From: Alistipes sp.
GTDB lineage: Bacteria > Bacteroidota > Bacteroidia > Bacteroidales > Rikenellaceae
Assembly: GCA_017935185.1 (NCBI GenBank)
Contig: JAGBIC010000006.1
Span: forward strand, 1-64,000
DNA length: 64,000 nucleotides
Direction of reading: 5' to 3'
Part shown: positions 34,139 through 44,566 of the stretch, piece by piece
How positions within the stretch are numbered: position 1 is the stretch's first letter
How the letters are laid out: each line of letters starts with the position of its first letter
Position numbers and translations under genes: made by a program
The notes under the pieces: generated by a model
Seen by the model: the letters and a program-made list of their open reading frames with translations, nothing else
Database searches by the model: none
What the model was told of the DNA's origin: nothing

Positions 34139-35338
34139 CTATTTTACTTCATCAATGAATACTTTCTTTACAGCTTCAAGGTAACCGTAACCATAAACAT
34201 TACAAGGTTGCAGATAACTTGTCTCGGTCCACTCATTCCAACTGTTGATGGTGATAAGCGGTGTGCGCTCGGGGTGCTTGTCGGCTTGTGCTTTAGCCTT
34301 GCGCAGAGCATCGGCAAAGGCCTCCGGTGTATTGTTCTTTGTTACAGCGCTATGAGCAGTACGAGGACTGTTATCCCATCCTACACTCACGTGGGGGTAG
34401 TAGGTGAAAGAATAGCTGTTGTCAATACGCTCCCACTCCTTCTCAACATCCTTCATAAGTTCACCGTAATCACGATTGACATTCGCAAAATGTACGAACT
34501 GATAGTGGGTGGCACTGTTAAATCCGAGCGTTTTTATAAAATCATCCTGAGGATTCTCGCTCTTGCCGGCATCCAATCCGCTGTAATTAAGATTTATTGA
34601 CCACATCGCAAATTGTAACTCCAAATCGGGGAATCCCGCTTTGCGTACCTCCTTCCTGAACCATGCAAGTGCATCGATGGTCTGCTTGATGCCGCCCAAT
34701 CCGTTTATAAGGTTGGGCAGGTCATAAACCATAAACACAGGTTTGCCGTCAATCTTATAGTATTGGGGGTGTTTGAAGTACTTCTCAATATTGCGCTTGC
34801 AAATCTTCTCAAACTCCTCGCGGTCTACTTTGCCCTGCCAGATAACGTTGTTCTCGTTGTAGCGAGCTAGACGTGTGTCCCAAAGGTTCAGAACATCGTG
34901 GTTGGCCCACATCAGGTAGAACTTCATTTTGTCAACATTCTCGGCTTTCAAAAAACCGTTATTGAGCGTAGTCTCCATGAAGGGTCGTCCATCGTACCAG
35001 TACCAATCGAAGATAAAGACATTCACTCCGTGCTTGGTGGCTTGCTCAATCTCCATCTCCATTACCTTTGGGTCAGCCTCGTTGATATACCCCCACAAGG
35101 GCTTGCGATCCCAATAGTGACCCGGGTTGCGCTGCTGCATGGTCATTACCGTCTCCCATTCGCCTATGCCCATAGGCCAGAATGGGCGCAATCTAACATC
35201 GTCAGAGGCGTATGCGGGGTATAGAAAAGCTGCTACGTCGTACTTTTGTTTTTGAGCCTGTGCGTTAGAATCGTTAATATCTGCGATACCAACGATAAGC
35301 AATGCGATGATTGCCAGTAGTTTGTGATTGTTCTTCAT
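34139..35338 (-). CDS. GH99-like (WbsX-type) glycoside hydrolase, exported
   Basis: A 399-residue protein with an N-terminal signal peptide (hydrophobic residues about 7-20, then NDSNAQAQ). The domain matches the GH99-like/WbsX group: AFLYPAYASDD, GEWETV, KHGVNVFIFDWYWYDGRP, YLMWANHD and NSWNEWTE near the C-terminus. GH99 enzymes act on alpha-mannosides; WbsX-like relatives are tied to polysaccharide loci, so the substrate is open. It is oddly placed between secA (30 bp) and dCMP deaminase (2 bp). Confidence 0.8.
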   Translation of the reverse strand: MKNNHKLLAIIALLIVGIADINDSNAQAQKQKYDVAAFLYPAYASDDVRLRPFWPMGIGEWETVMTMQQRNPGHYWDRKPLWGYINEADPKVMEMEIEQATKHGVNVFIFDWYWYDGRPFMETTLNNGFLKAENVDKMKFYLMWANHDVLNLWDTRLARYNENNVIWQGKVDREEFEKICKRNIEKYFKHPQYYKIDGKPVFMVYDLPNLINGLGGIKQTIDALAWFRKEVRKAGFPDLELQFAMWSINLNYSGLDAGKSENPQDDFIKTLGFNSATHYQFVHFANVNRDYGELMKDVEKEWERIDNSYSFTYYPHVSVGWDNSPRTAHSAVTKNNTPEAFADALRKAKAQADKHPERTPLITINSWNEWTETSYLQPCNVYGYGYLEAVKKVFIDEVK

Positions 35339-35368
35339 GGTTTGGTTGTTTTTAGCCTAGCTTTTGTA

Positions 35369-38300
35369 TTACATCTTGCCGTGGCAGTGTTTGTACTTCT
35401 TGCCACTACCGCAAGGACAAGGATCGTTACGTCCCACCTTCTTCTCTACTTTTATGGGCGCCGGCTTGCTCTTGTCGCCCTGACCGGCTGCGGCAGCAGC
35501 AGCCATGCGTGAAGCCTGTAATTTATTAACGTCAACTTTCGCCTTCTGCTGGCGAGCCTGCTGTACCGATTCGGGATTGTTCTCACGAACGGGTATATAG
35601 GCCTTGTTCAGCACAGCCAAAGTATCACGATTTACCTTCTCCAGCATCTTTGAGAAGAGGTTGTAAGACTCAAGTTTGTAGATGAGCAACGGATCTTTCT
35701 GCTCATAAGTCGCATTTTGTACACTATGGCGCAACTCGTCCATCTCGCGCAAATGCTCGCGCCATGCATCGTCGATGGTGGTGAACATTACAATCTTGGC
35801 AAACATCTTGTAAATCTCGGCCCCATCGCTGTCTTTGCAGCGTTGTAACTCAACAGGTACATGGAATCCCAAGTGACCATCTGTAAGCGGGAAGTTGATG
35901 ATACGATCCATGTTGTGCTTATTGTCCTCATAAATCACCTCCATTGTCTTGCGAACAGTGTCGGCAGCAGCCTTGGCGCGGCGACTAAAGAGTGTATGTA
36001 GGTCTGCAACAATCAGCTCAACCAATTCACGAGGCTTCACAGAGTTGTATTTGCTTTCGTCAAATGATGGCTGCAATGCCACCTCTCGGATCAAATCGAA
36101 TGAGAATGACTCATAATCCATATCCTCGTGTGCCTGAACAAAACCCTCGGCAAAGTCATACATGATATTGTTGAGGTCGATCTCGATCTGCTCTCCGTAT
36201 AATGCGTGGCGGCGACGTGTGTAGATTACCTCACGTTGCGAGTTCATAACATCATCATACTCGAGCAGGCGCTTACGTATGCCAAAGTTGTTCTCCTCAA
36301 CCTTCTTCTGTGCGCGCTCGATAGCTTTGGTCATCATAGAGGCCTGAATAACCTCACCCTCTTCGATGCCCATTCTATCCATCATGGCGGCTATACGCTC
36401 CGAGCCGAACAGACGCATCAAATCATCCTCCAATGATACGAAGAACTGTGAAGAACCCGGATCTCCCTGGCGGCCTGAACGACCACGCAGCTGACGGTCC
36501 ACACGACGGCTCTCGTGGCGCTCTGTACCTATGATGGCCAAACCTCCGGCCTCCTTAACCTCCGGAGTTAGCTTGATATCAGTACCACGACCTGCCATGT
36601 TCGTTGCAATTGTCACCTGACCTGAACGACCTGCCTCGGCAACAATCTGGGCCTCCAATTGGTGCTGCTTGGCGTTAAGCACGTTGTGCTTTATTCCACG
36701 CAACTTCAACATACGGCTCAATAGCTCTGAGATCTCAACCGAGGTTGTACCAACCAAAACAGGGCGCTTCTGGCCAACGAGTCGAACAATCTCCTCAATT
36801 ACAGCGTTATATTTCTCGCGCTTTGTCTTGTATATTAAATCCTCGCGGTCGTCGCGAATTACAGGACGGTTGGTGGGAATGACAACCACATCGAGTTTGT
36901 AGATGTTCCAGAACTCTGAAGCCTCGGTTTCGGCAGTACCTGTCATACCTGCCAACTTGTGATACATGCGGAAATAGTTCTGCAAGGTGATAGTCGCAAA
37001 TGTTTGGGTTGCAGCCTCGACCTTGACGCGCTCTTTGGCCTCGATTGCCTGATGCAAACCGTCTGAATAACGGCGGCCATCCAAAATACGACCCGTCTGC
37101 TCGTCTACAATCTTAACCTTGTTGTCCATCACAACATACTCCACATCCTTCTCGAACATTGAGTAGGCCTTAAGCAACTGGTTGACTGTGTGAACTCGCT
37201 CCGACTTGATAGAGTAGTCGTTGATAACCTCGTCCTTCTTTTGAGCCTTCTCTTCTGCCGAGAGGTCGCTCTTCTCCAATTCCGCAACGGCCAGACCGAT
37301 GTCGGGTAGAACGAAGAATTTCTCTTCGTGGAAATATTTCGACAGCTCCTCGTGACCTTTATCGGTGAGCTCTACCGAGTTGAGCTTCTCGTCAATGACG
37401 AAATAGAGGTCATCGGTAATCTCGGGCATGCGGCGGTTGTTGTCCTGCATGTAGATGTTCTCGGTCTTTTGGAACTGAACCTTGATACCCTGCTCAGAGA
37501 GGAATTTGATGATAGGCTTATATTTGGGAAGACCTTTGTGCGCTCGATACAGGAGCACACCGCCCTCGTCGGGCTTACCCTCGGCAAAGAGCCTGCGAGA
37601 CTCGGCAACAAGAGCTGTTACCATATTCTTTTGCAGGTTGTAAAGGTGCTCGATAGAGGGGCGATAGTTCTCAAACAACTGATCATCACCCTTCGGAACG
37701 GGGCCTGAGATGATGAGCGGAGTACGAGCATCATCAATCAATACCGAGTCGACCTCATCGACAATCGCGTAGTGATGTTTGCGCTGTACCAAATCCTTTG
37801 GCGAAGAGGCCATATTGTCACGCAGATAGTCGAAACCATACTCGTTGTTGGTTCCAAACGTAATATCTGCCATGTATGCCTTGCGGCGAGCCTCCGAGTT
37901 GGGCTGGTGCTTGTCGATACAATCTACCGACAAACCGTGGAACTCATACATCGGGCCCATCCACTCCGAGTCACGACGTGCCAAATAGTCATTCACGGTT
38001 ACCACATGAACACCCTTGCGTGCCAAGGCATTCAAGAATACGGGTAGGGTTGCTACCAAAGTTTTACCCTCACCTGTGGCCATCTCGGCAATTTTACCTT
38101 TATGGAGTACCACGCCGCCGAAGAGCTGAACATCGTAGTGTACCATCTCCCATTTAAGGTCGTTGCCTCCCGCCATCCAGTGGGTGGCATAAAGCGCCTT
38201 GTCGCCCTCAATGGTGACAAAATCCTTATCGGCTGCGAGGTTGCGGTCGAAATCGTTGGCTGTAACCTCCACAACGTCAAACTCGGTAAAACGGCGGGCT

Positions 38301-38659
38301 GTATCCTTCATGATGGCGAAGGCCTCGGGCAGAATCTCGTCGAGCTGCTGCTCGATTTTGTCGTCTATACGTTTTGTGGTGGCCTCGATATCCTTCGAAA
38401 TCTTCTCTTTTTCGCTCAGAGATATATCGTCGTGCTCAAGACGATACTTCTGCTCTGCAATATGGCTTTCATCGGCGGCAATAAAATCGGCGATGCGACG
38501 CATGAGCGCAGCACTGTGCTCACGCAATTCGTCGTTTGAAAGTTTCATTATCGAAGGATATATATCCTTGATTTTCTGAACGTAAGGTTCAATCTGCTTG
38601 CGGTCCTTGTCGGACTTCGAGCCAAACAGGAGTTTAATAACTTTACTTACAATATCCAT
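35369..38659 (-). CDS. secA: Preprotein translocase ATPase SecA
   Basis: The motor of the Sec pathway. From the ATG at 38659 the protein has 1096 residues and starts [19 protein letters not shown]; a start at 38716 would add 19 residues across the promoter. Motifs are intact: Walker A (MATGEGKTL), Walker B ([10 protein letters not shown]), the preprotein-crosslinking region, [11 protein letters not shown] and the C-terminal zinc motif [14 protein letters not shown] that binds SecB or lipids. It is longer than E. coli SecA (901), as usual for Bacteroidota, which have insertions in the nucleotide-binding region. Confidence 0.97.
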   Translation of the reverse strand: MDIVSKVIKLLFGSKSDKDRKQIEPYVQKIKDIYPSIMKLSNDELREHSAALMRRIADFIAADESHIAEQKYRLEHDDISLSEKEKISKDIEATTKRIDDKIEQQLDEILPEAFAIMKDTARRFTEFDVVEVTANDFDRNLAADKDFVTIEGDKALYATHWMAGGNDLKWEMVHYDVQLFGGVVLHKGKIAEMATGEGKTLVATLPVFLNALARKGVHVVTVNDYLARRDSEWMGPMYEFHGLSVDCIDKHQPNSEARRKAYMADITFGTNNEYGFDYLRDNMASSPKDLVQRKHHYAIVDEVDSVLIDDARTPLIISGPVPKGDDQLFENYRPSIEHLYNLQKNMVTALVAESRRLFAEGKPDEGGVLLYRAHKGLPKYKPIIKFLSEQGIKVQFQKTENIYMQDNNRRMPEITDDLYFVIDEKLNSVELTDKGHEELSKYFHEEKFFVLPDIGLAVAELEKSDLSAEEKAQKKDEVINDYSIKSERVHTVNQLLKAYSMFEKDVEYVVMDNKVKIVDEQTGRILDGRRYSDGLHQAIEAKERVKVEAATQTFATITLQNYFRMYHKLAGMTGTAETEASEFWNIYKLDVVVIPTNRPVIRDDREDLIYKTKREKYNAVIEEIVRLVGQKRPVLVGTTSVEISELLSRMLKLRGIKHNVLNAKQHQLEAQIVAEAGRSGQVTIATNMAGRGTDIKLTPEVKEAGGLAIIGTERHESRRVDRQLRGRSGRQGDPGSSQFFVSLEDDLMRLFGSERIAAMMDRMGIEEGEVIQASMMTKAIERAQKKVEENNFGIRKRLLEYDDVMNSQREVIYTRRRHALYGEQIEIDLNNIMYDFAEGFVQAHEDMDYESFSFDLIREVALQPSFDESKYNSVKPRELVELIVADLHTLFSRRAKAAADTVRKTMEVIYEDNKHNMDRIINFPLTDGHLGFHVPVELQRCKDSDGAEIYKMFAKIVMFTTIDDAWREHLREMDELRHSVQNATYEQKDPLLIYKLESYNLFSKMLEKVNRDTLAVLNKAYIPVRENNPESVQQARQQKAKVDVNKLQASRMAAAAAAGQGDKSKPAPIKVEKKVGRNDPCPCGSGKKYKHCHGKM

Positions 38660-38713
38660 GTTTTTATGCTTTGTTTTTAATGTTGCCACCATAAGGTGGG
38701 GTGCTAAATCCAA

Positions 38714-38743
38714 CAAAGATAGCTATTTATTGTCAATCGACAA
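38714..38743 (-). promoter_or_regulatory. Promoter for secA
   Basis: On the minus strand, TTG (38741-38743), a 19-base spacer and TATCTTTG (38714-38721). It excludes the in-frame start at 38716. Confidence 0.65.
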
Positions 38744-38755
38744 AATATAAAAGCA

Positions 38756-38785
38756 ACAAGCCCCACTATTTTTAGCAGGGCTTGT
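38756..38785 (-). terminator. Terminator of the FAD oxidoreductase gene
   Basis: ACAAGCCC (38756-38763) pairs with GGGCTTGT (38778-38785), followed on the minus strand by a T-rich stretch. It lies just upstream of the secA promoter. Confidence 0.6.
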
Positions 38786-38804
38786 AATCTTTGATCAAAT
38801 TTGT

Positions 38805-40721
38805 CTACAAATTGTCTGCCTCAGGGAAGCCGAGTTGGCCTACACCTTGCTTCATCAACTCCTTGAGTTTGGGCAAGTGGTGCTGATAAACTCCACGAGG
38901 CATTACGTTATTCTCTTTGCAAATAGAGGCTGCCATACCCACAACTTCGCCCATCATTCCACCTGTGCGCATAACTCTGACAGTGCCGAGTGCCACATGT
39001 GTTACGCTGATGTTTCGGCCTGCCATAAATAGGTTGTCCACATTGCGAGAGTAGAGGCAACGGTAGGGAACAGCATAGGGCTTAATCTTTTCGGTCTTGC
39101 AGTATGACAAGAACGGTTCGCCCTCAAAGCCCTCTATAATCTTGGGGTAGTGCAAATCTACATCCCAAGTGGTGGTGAAGGTTCCATCGTCATATTGCTT
39201 ACTCTCAAGCAAATCCTGCTCCTTAAGAACGATGTCGCCCATCAAACGGCGAGATTCGCGCTTGCCACCGATGTAGGCCACCCACTGCAACTCTTGTTGT
39301 GTGAATTTCTCCTTCTTTGAACTGCGATTTTTAGCGTAGTCCCAGTTGCCGTATACTGCGCGCAACGCGTGGTCACGTATGTACTCAATCTCGGTAATTT
39401 GGTTCTGATTCAAACCTGCCTCCCAATTCCAGTCACCACGTGTGATGGGGCGATATGTCTTTTCGTCAAACTGCAGTGCCCATGGACATTCGGGGAATGT
39501 AGACTCTTTGCCACAATCCTCGGCATACCATTGAACCGATGTACCCATCACCAGCGAGTCGGCCTTCTCTGGAGCACGAGGCTCACCGGTTTCGGCTTTG
39601 CTCTCGCGTCCCATGCGGTAGTCGGCACCTGCCAAATAACCTACGTCGCCATCACCTGTGCAGTCGGCAAAGAGCTTGCCGCGAACGATACACTCTTCGC
39701 CTGTAGTGATCTCTTGTCCTATTACGGCTGCAATCTTTGAGCCATTCTTCTCAACGCGTGTGACGTGGGTGCCGAGAATTAAGGTGATATTCTTCTCTGC
39801 CAGCAACAGGTTCAATTTTTTCTCATCCTCATAATTTGACTTGTGACCTGCGTTGTGTTGAATCTTCTCGGGGTGTTTTTTCAATACCTTGAGAATCTGC
39901 TTGCTGCGCTCCATCTCGGGATATTTCTTTGCCTCGTAGTTAGTCCAGTGACCTACGCCACCAAGCTCGTCCATAAGATTTCCCAAATTGGGGTAGGGCT
40001 TCTGCATAATTAAACCTGATAGACCCACTCTTACCTCTGAAGAGTTATTGCCACCCAATACATAGCGGTTATGGACAACTGCAACCTTACATCCAAGTCG
40101 TGCGGCACTTACGGCAGCGCAACAACCTGCAATACCGCCACCCACAACAACAAGATCATACTCACCCATGTCCTTTGGAGTAACTGCGCTACGCTTCTCA
40201 ACGCGGAATGATGCCAATGCCTCGCCGCCATCAGGAGGAGTAGTGGTTTTGTCTGCTGCAAAATATATTGCATCGCAGCGACCATTGAAACCTGTAAGGT
40301 CGTGCAGGGCGATGGTGTTCGCACCGCTCTTAAGACGAACCATGCCGCCATCCTGCCAATGCCAATTCTCGTTTTCGGTACCAAAGGCCTTTTTCACTGC
40401 TTTCCCATTGATGATTACCTCGAAACGGCCGGGAGACTCCTCTCTGCCCCAACGGCGAGTCCAGTCGCGGGTGCGTACCCACATCTTGTATCGGCCTCCC
40501 TGTTCTACATTGATTGTTGTAGTAGCATCTTCGACGGCAACACCCAAACCGTGAGCCATCAAGTATGGAGAACCCATAGTCACCATTGATTGCTGGTCGA
40601 TAACCCAACCGCCATGATCGTTCATGCTTTCGGCTTCGACAAATATATCTTTCTCAGGGGTGCTACAACCAATCAGTAATAGCCCCATGCTGATGAAAAA
40701 GAGTTTGAAAAAAGTCTTCAT
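38805..40721 (-). CDS. FAD-dependent oxidoreductase lipoprotein with N-terminal carbohydrate-binding-like domain
   Basis: A 638-residue lipoprotein (lipobox LLIGC, Cys about 19). Residues about 28-155 (IFVEAESMNDHGGWVID... ) resemble a beta-sandwich carbohydrate-binding module. The FAD_oxidored domain follows: DLVVVGGGIAGCCAAVSAARLG (dinucleotide-binding GxGxxG, about 189-210), GNNSSEVRVGLSG, ADCTGDGDVGYLAGA and, near the C-terminus, NLFMAGRNISVTHVALG. Related Bacteroidota proteins sit in polysaccharide loci and are thought to oxidise sugars, but the reaction is not known for this group. It would face the periplasm or surface. Confidence 0.8.
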   Translation of the reverse strand: MKTFFKLFFISMGLLLIGCSTPEKDIFVEAESMNDHGGWVIDQQSMVTMGSPYLMAHGLGVAVEDATTTINVEQGGRYKMWVRTRDWTRRWGREESPGRFEVIINGKAVKKAFGTENENWHWQDGGMVRLKSGANTIALHDLTGFNGRCDAIYFAADKTTTPPDGGEALASFRVEKRSAVTPKDMGEYDLVVVGGGIAGCCAAVSAARLGCKVAVVHNRYVLGGNNSSEVRVGLSGLIMQKPYPNLGNLMDELGGVGHWTNYEAKKYPEMERSKQILKVLKKHPEKIQHNAGHKSNYEDEKKLNLLLAEKNITLILGTHVTRVEKNGSKIAAVIGQEITTGEECIVRGKLFADCTGDGDVGYLAGADYRMGRESKAETGEPRAPEKADSLVMGTSVQWYAEDCGKESTFPECPWALQFDEKTYRPITRGDWNWEAGLNQNQITEIEYIRDHALRAVYGNWDYAKNRSSKKEKFTQQELQWVAYIGGKRESRRLMGDIVLKEQDLLESKQYDDGTFTTTWDVDLHYPKIIEGFEGEPFLSYCKTEKIKPYAVPYRCLYSRNVDNLFMAGRNISVTHVALGTVRVMRTGGMMGEVVGMAASICKENNVMPRGVYQHHLPKLKELMKQGVGQLGFPEADNL

Positions 40722-40756
40722 AATTGTTAATTGTTATTGGGTTGATGAATTATTAG

Positions 40757-40787
40757 CAAAATTAGGAAATATATTTTATTACAACAA
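40757..40787 (-). promoter_or_regulatory. Promoter for the FAD oxidoreductase gene
   Basis: On the minus strand, TTG (40785-40787), a 20-base spacer and TAATTTTG (40757-40764). Confidence 0.55.
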
Positions 40788-40849
40788 AATATTATTAAAT
40801 AAAGATATGTTGATGAAGAAAAAATGTTAAGACATTGGGGCTTATGAAA

Positions 40850-40881
40850 CAAAAAAGCGTTCCTCGTATGAGAAACGCTTT
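40850..40881 (-). terminator. Terminator of ppdK
   Basis: AAAGCGTT (40854-40861) pairs with AACGCTTT (40874-40881), with CTC/GAG inside, followed by T on the minus strand. Confidence 0.8.
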
Positions 40882-40906
40882 GGGAATATAAATTTAGAGC
40901 CTAAAT

Positions 40907-43636
40907 CTATTTCTGATTAAGAGCTGCGTGAGCCGCTGCCAAACGTGCGATAGGTACACGGTAAGGAGAGCAGCTTACATAGTTCAAACCAGCATAGTGG
41001 CAGAACTCTACTGATGAAGGCTCACCGCCGTGCTCACCACAGATACCGCACTTCAACTCGGGACGAGTGCCACGGCCCTTGAATACAGCCTCACGAACGA
41101 GCTGACCAACACCGTTGCGATCCAAAATCTGGAAGGGGTCATTCTTCAAGATGCCCTTGTCGAGATATGTGGGCAAGAATTTTGCGATATCGTCACGAGA
41201 GAAGCCCAAAGTCATCTGGGTAAGATCGTTTGTACCGAATGAGAAGAACTCGGCAACCTCTGCAATCTGGTTGGCGGTAACAGCTGCGCGGGGAACCTCG
41301 ATCATGGTACCTACCAAGTAGTCGATCTTGTCGTTACGCTCTGAGAATACCTCGTTAGCCACACGGTCGATGATGTTCTTCTGGTAACGAAGCTCTTTGT
41401 GGTTACCTACCAACGGAACCATAATCTCAACCTTAACATCAATACCTGTAGCCTTTACATTCATGGCAGCCTCGATGATGGCACGTGCCTGCATCTCGGT
41501 GATCTCGGGATATGTGTTGCCCAGACGGCAGCCACGGTGACCCAACATGGGGTTAACCTCGTGCAAGTACTCAACCTTTGCTACAACGCTCTCATATGAG
41601 ATACCCATCTCCTCTGCCATCTCGCGCTGCTCTTTCTCGGTGTTGGGGGCAAACTCATGCAAGGGGGGATCGAGCAGACGAACGATAACGGGATAGCCCT
41701 TCATGGCCTTGAACAGACCCTCAAAGTCACCACGCTGCATAGGAAGCAACTTGTTCAGTGCTACACGGCGACCATCCTCGTCGTCAGCCAGAATCATCTC
41801 ACGAACGGCCTTGATACGCTCACCCTCGAAGAACATGTGCTCGGTACGGCAAAGACCGATACCCTCGGCACCAAATGCGAATGCCTGAGCTGCGTCACGA
41901 GGAGTATCTGCATTGGCACGAACCTTCATTGTGGCATACTTGCCAGCGAGCTCCATGAGCTGACCAAAGTCGCCACTCAAATCAGCATCCTGAGTAGCTA
42001 CCTGACCGAGGTAAACCTCACCGGTAGAACCGTTGAGTGAAATCCAATCACCCTCCTTGATCTCATAGCCGTTAACCTTGATGGTGCGCGCTTTATAATC
42101 GATGTTGAGCTCGCCTGCACCTGATACACAGCACTTACCCATACCACGGGCAACAACGGCTGCGTGTGATGTCATACCACCGCGAGCGGTCAAGATACCG
42201 GCAGCGTCCAACATGCCCTTCAAATCCTCGGGCGAGGTCTCGATACGAACCAAGATAGCCTTCTGTCCGCTCTCTGCCAAAACCTTCTCGGCATCCTCGG
42301 CAAAGAATACAACAGGGCCTGTTGCAGCACCAGGAGATGCGGGAAGACCCTTAACGATAACCTTTGCATTCTTGATTGCAGTCTTGTCGAATACGGGGTG
42401 CAAAAGCTCATCCAGCTTGGCGGGCTCGCAACGCAATACAGCGGTCTTCTCGTCGATAAGACCTTCGCGCAACATATCCATTGCAATCTTCACCATAGCG
42501 GCGCCGGTACGCTTACCGTTACGGCACTGCAACATCCAAAGCTTACCGTCCTGAATTGTGAACTCGATATCCTGCAGATCCTTGAAGTATACCTCCAAGT
42601 GGTTCTGAATCTCGTTAAGCTCGGCATAAACTGTGGGCATAACCTCCTCGAGTGAAGGGTACTTTGTAGCACGATCCTCCTCTGAGATGTTCTGTGCCTT
42701 TGCCCAACGGCGTGAGCCCTCGATAGTAATCTGCTGGGGAGTGCGGATACCAGCCACAACGTCCTCACCCTGTGCATTTACAAGATACTCACCGTTGAAG
42801 ATATTCTCACCGGTAGCGGCGTCACGAGAGAATGCAACACCTGTTGCAGAGTTCTCGCCCATGTTGCCGAATACCATTGCCTGAACAGATACTGCTGTCC
42901 CCCACTCGGCGGGGATGTTGTTGAGCTTACGATAAAGGATGGCGCGCTCGTTCATCCATGAGCCGAATACAGCGCATACAGCACCCCACAACTGCTCCCA
43001 AGGGCATGTGGGGAAGTCCTTGCCTGTCTGCTCCTTAACGGCAGCCTTGAATGCAGCTACCAACTCCTTCAAATCCTCAACGGTAAGGTCGGTATCCATG
43101 GTGATACCACGCTTCTCCTTCTGCTCCTCGATCAAAACCTCGAAGGGATCCTGATCCTCTTTTGATACAGGCTTCATGCCGAGTACCACGTCACCGTACA
43201 TCTGCACGAAACGACGATATGAGTCCCATGCAAAACGGGGGTTGCCTGTACGCTTTGAAACAGCCTCAACAGCCTCGTCATTCATACCGAGGTTGAGGAT
43301 TGTATCCATCATACCGGGCATTGAGGCGCGAGCACCAGAGCGAACAGAAACCAAAAGAGGCTTCTCCTTGTCGCCGAACTGCATGCCGGTAAGCTTCTCA
43401 ATGTTTTTCATTGCACGCTCAACCTCGGGACGCAACATCTCGATAACAGCCTCTTTGCCTTTGCTGTAATACTCTGCACATACCTCTGTTGTTATGGTAA
43501 ATCCCGGGGGTACAGGGATACCTATTAGGTTCATCTCTGCAAGGTTTGCACCTTTACCGCCGAGCAACTCTCTCATTTTTCCATTTCCTTCGGCCTCTTT
43601 GTTACCAAAGGTGTAGACACGTTTTACATCTGCCAT
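40907..43636 (-). CDS. ppdK: Pyruvate, phosphate dikinase
   Basis: Interconverts pyruvate, ATP and phosphate with PEP, AMP and pyrophosphate; in Bacteroidales it serves glycolysis/gluconeogenesis. The 909-residue protein contains the ATP-grasp N-terminal domain (LLGGKGANLAEM near residue 26), the phosphohistidine domain (GGMTSHAAVVARGMGKCCVSG, about 455-475; His is the phosphorylated residue) and the PEP/pyruvate barrel (VRLLDPPLHEF, FGTNDLTQ, and CGICGEHGGEPSS with the catalytic Cys). Length and motifs are normal. Single gene with its own promoter and terminator. Confidence 0.96.
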   Translation of the reverse strand: MADVKRVYTFGNKEAEGNGKMRELLGGKGANLAEMNLIGIPVPPGFTITTEVCAEYYSKGKEAVIEMLRPEVERAMKNIEKLTGMQFGDKEKPLLVSVRSGARASMPGMMDTILNLGMNDEAVEAVSKRTGNPRFAWDSYRRFVQMYGDVVLGMKPVSKEDQDPFEVLIEEQKEKRGITMDTDLTVEDLKELVAAFKAAVKEQTGKDFPTCPWEQLWGAVCAVFGSWMNERAILYRKLNNIPAEWGTAVSVQAMVFGNMGENSATGVAFSRDAATGENIFNGEYLVNAQGEDVVAGIRTPQQITIEGSRRWAKAQNISEEDRATKYPSLEEVMPTVYAELNEIQNHLEVYFKDLQDIEFTIQDGKLWMLQCRNGKRTGAAMVKIAMDMLREGLIDEKTAVLRCEPAKLDELLHPVFDKTAIKNAKVIVKGLPASPGAATGPVVFFAEDAEKVLAESGQKAILVRIETSPEDLKGMLDAAGILTARGGMTSHAAVVARGMGKCCVSGAGELNIDYKARTIKVNGYEIKEGDWISLNGSTGEVYLGQVATQDADLSGDFGQLMELAGKYATMKVRANADTPRDAAQAFAFGAEGIGLCRTEHMFFEGERIKAVREMILADDEDGRRVALNKLLPMQRGDFEGLFKAMKGYPVIVRLLDPPLHEFAPNTEKEQREMAEEMGISYESVVAKVEYLHEVNPMLGHRGCRLGNTYPEITEMQARAIIEAAMNVKATGIDVKVEIMVPLVGNHKELRYQKNIIDRVANEVFSERNDKIDYLVGTMIEVPRAAVTANQIAEVAEFFSFGTNDLTQMTLGFSRDDIAKFLPTYLDKGILKNDPFQILDRNGVGQLVREAVFKGRGTRPELKCGICGEHGGEPSSVEFCHYAGLNYVSCSPYRVPIARLAAAHAALNQK

Positions 43637-43717
43637 AAAATTTGGTGTTTTTTATTAGTTTATATTATGATTCTGACAATTCTATTTGATTTATTATCTT
43701 CAAATTGTAGTAAATAA

Positions 43718-43747
43718 CAAAATTATAACTTTTTTGCTAATATGCAA
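43718..43747 (-). promoter_or_regulatory. Promoter for ppdK
   Basis: On the minus strand, TTG (43745-43747), a 19-base spacer and TAATTTTG (43718-43725). It overlaps the last codons of the upstream EEP-like gene. Confidence 0.55.
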
Positions 43748-44564
43748 ATATTTTGTCGAAATATATGTAAACAGGTAGCTGCGACGAATACCCGTCATAA
43801 TATTTCTGCTTGTCATACGTGGCAAGTGGTGTCCCTTGCGAATTCAATAACCATCCTCGGGCGTATGAATCACATTTTACAATATTCTCGATGTTGGTAA
43901 ATATGCGTGAATACATCTGCCAACCTCTGTTTACAACCCTGTTTCCTCTGCCGGCCTTCTCGGCTGTGGCTGTTGCATCGGTTAAACCATACTTCTGGAG
44001 GTTTAATTTGTTGGGCGCACCTAAAATTACAATTTTCCTCGTCGTGTCGAGCAAATTCCGTTCCTTGAGTAGAACGCCGATTGAAGAGGACTTGTTTTGA
44101 ACTATAATTGTTATTGGTTCATCACCCACAGTGCCATCAACGAGCAGGGCGTTGCTCCATCTTATGCACCTTTCAGGAAAGAATTTGTCTGCAAAATAGA
44201 GCAGGGCAAAATCCAACCCTTTATTGTAATCGTTGGTGCGATGAATGTAGGCATAATCATTGTCGCACGCCGCAGCAATATCGCGCACCACCTGCTCATT
44301 CTCCACGCCGTATAACGCAACCACATGAAGATGCATCGAATCTATCACTTGGGCGGTTTTCTCAATCTTGCTGCGGTATCGTTTGTCGTCCCATTTCAGC
44401 CTTCCTTCAGGTGTGTAGTCGCTATCATTGTAAAAGCGTGAGGATAAGGTGTCGTACAACTTATCCACATCATAAAACCCTATACCCAACATCCCTCTTT
44501 GTTGGGCTGTGGCCTGCATGATTGCAGCCAGAAAGAGCAATGTGAGTAGCAATGTGCGCTGCAT
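43737..44564 (-). CDS. EEP-fold protein with replaced catalytic motifs
   Basis: From the ATG at 44564 (3 bp after the mnmA stop) the protein has 275 residues and a signal peptide ending near ATAQ. Its layout matches exported Bacteroidota endonuclease/exonuclease/phosphatase proteins, but each catalytic motif is changed: FYNVENLFDT-like reads FYDVDKLYDT; the Glu of the CEVEN motif is Gly (LYGVEN, residue 86); GDFN is GAPN (182-185); SDHLP is SSQLP (260-264). Scaffold segments such as GLDFALLYF remain and the frame is open. It is probably not a nuclease; it may bind a ligand. An upstream start (44615) would overlap mnmA. Confidence 0.7.
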   Translation of the reverse strand: MQRTLLLTLLFLAAIMQATAQQRGMLGIGFYDVDKLYDTLSSRFYNDSDYTPEGRLKWDDKRYRSKIEKTAQVIDSMHLHVVALYGVENEQVVRDIAAACDNDYAYIHRTNDYNKGLDFALLYFADKFFPERCIRWSNALLVDGTVGDEPITIIVQNKSSSIGVLLKERNLLDTTRKIVILGAPNKLNLQKYGLTDATATAEKAGRGNRVVNRGWQMYSRIFTNIENIVKCDSYARGWLLNSQGTPLATYDKQKYYDGYSSQLPVYIYFDKIFAY

Positions 44565-44566
44565 AC

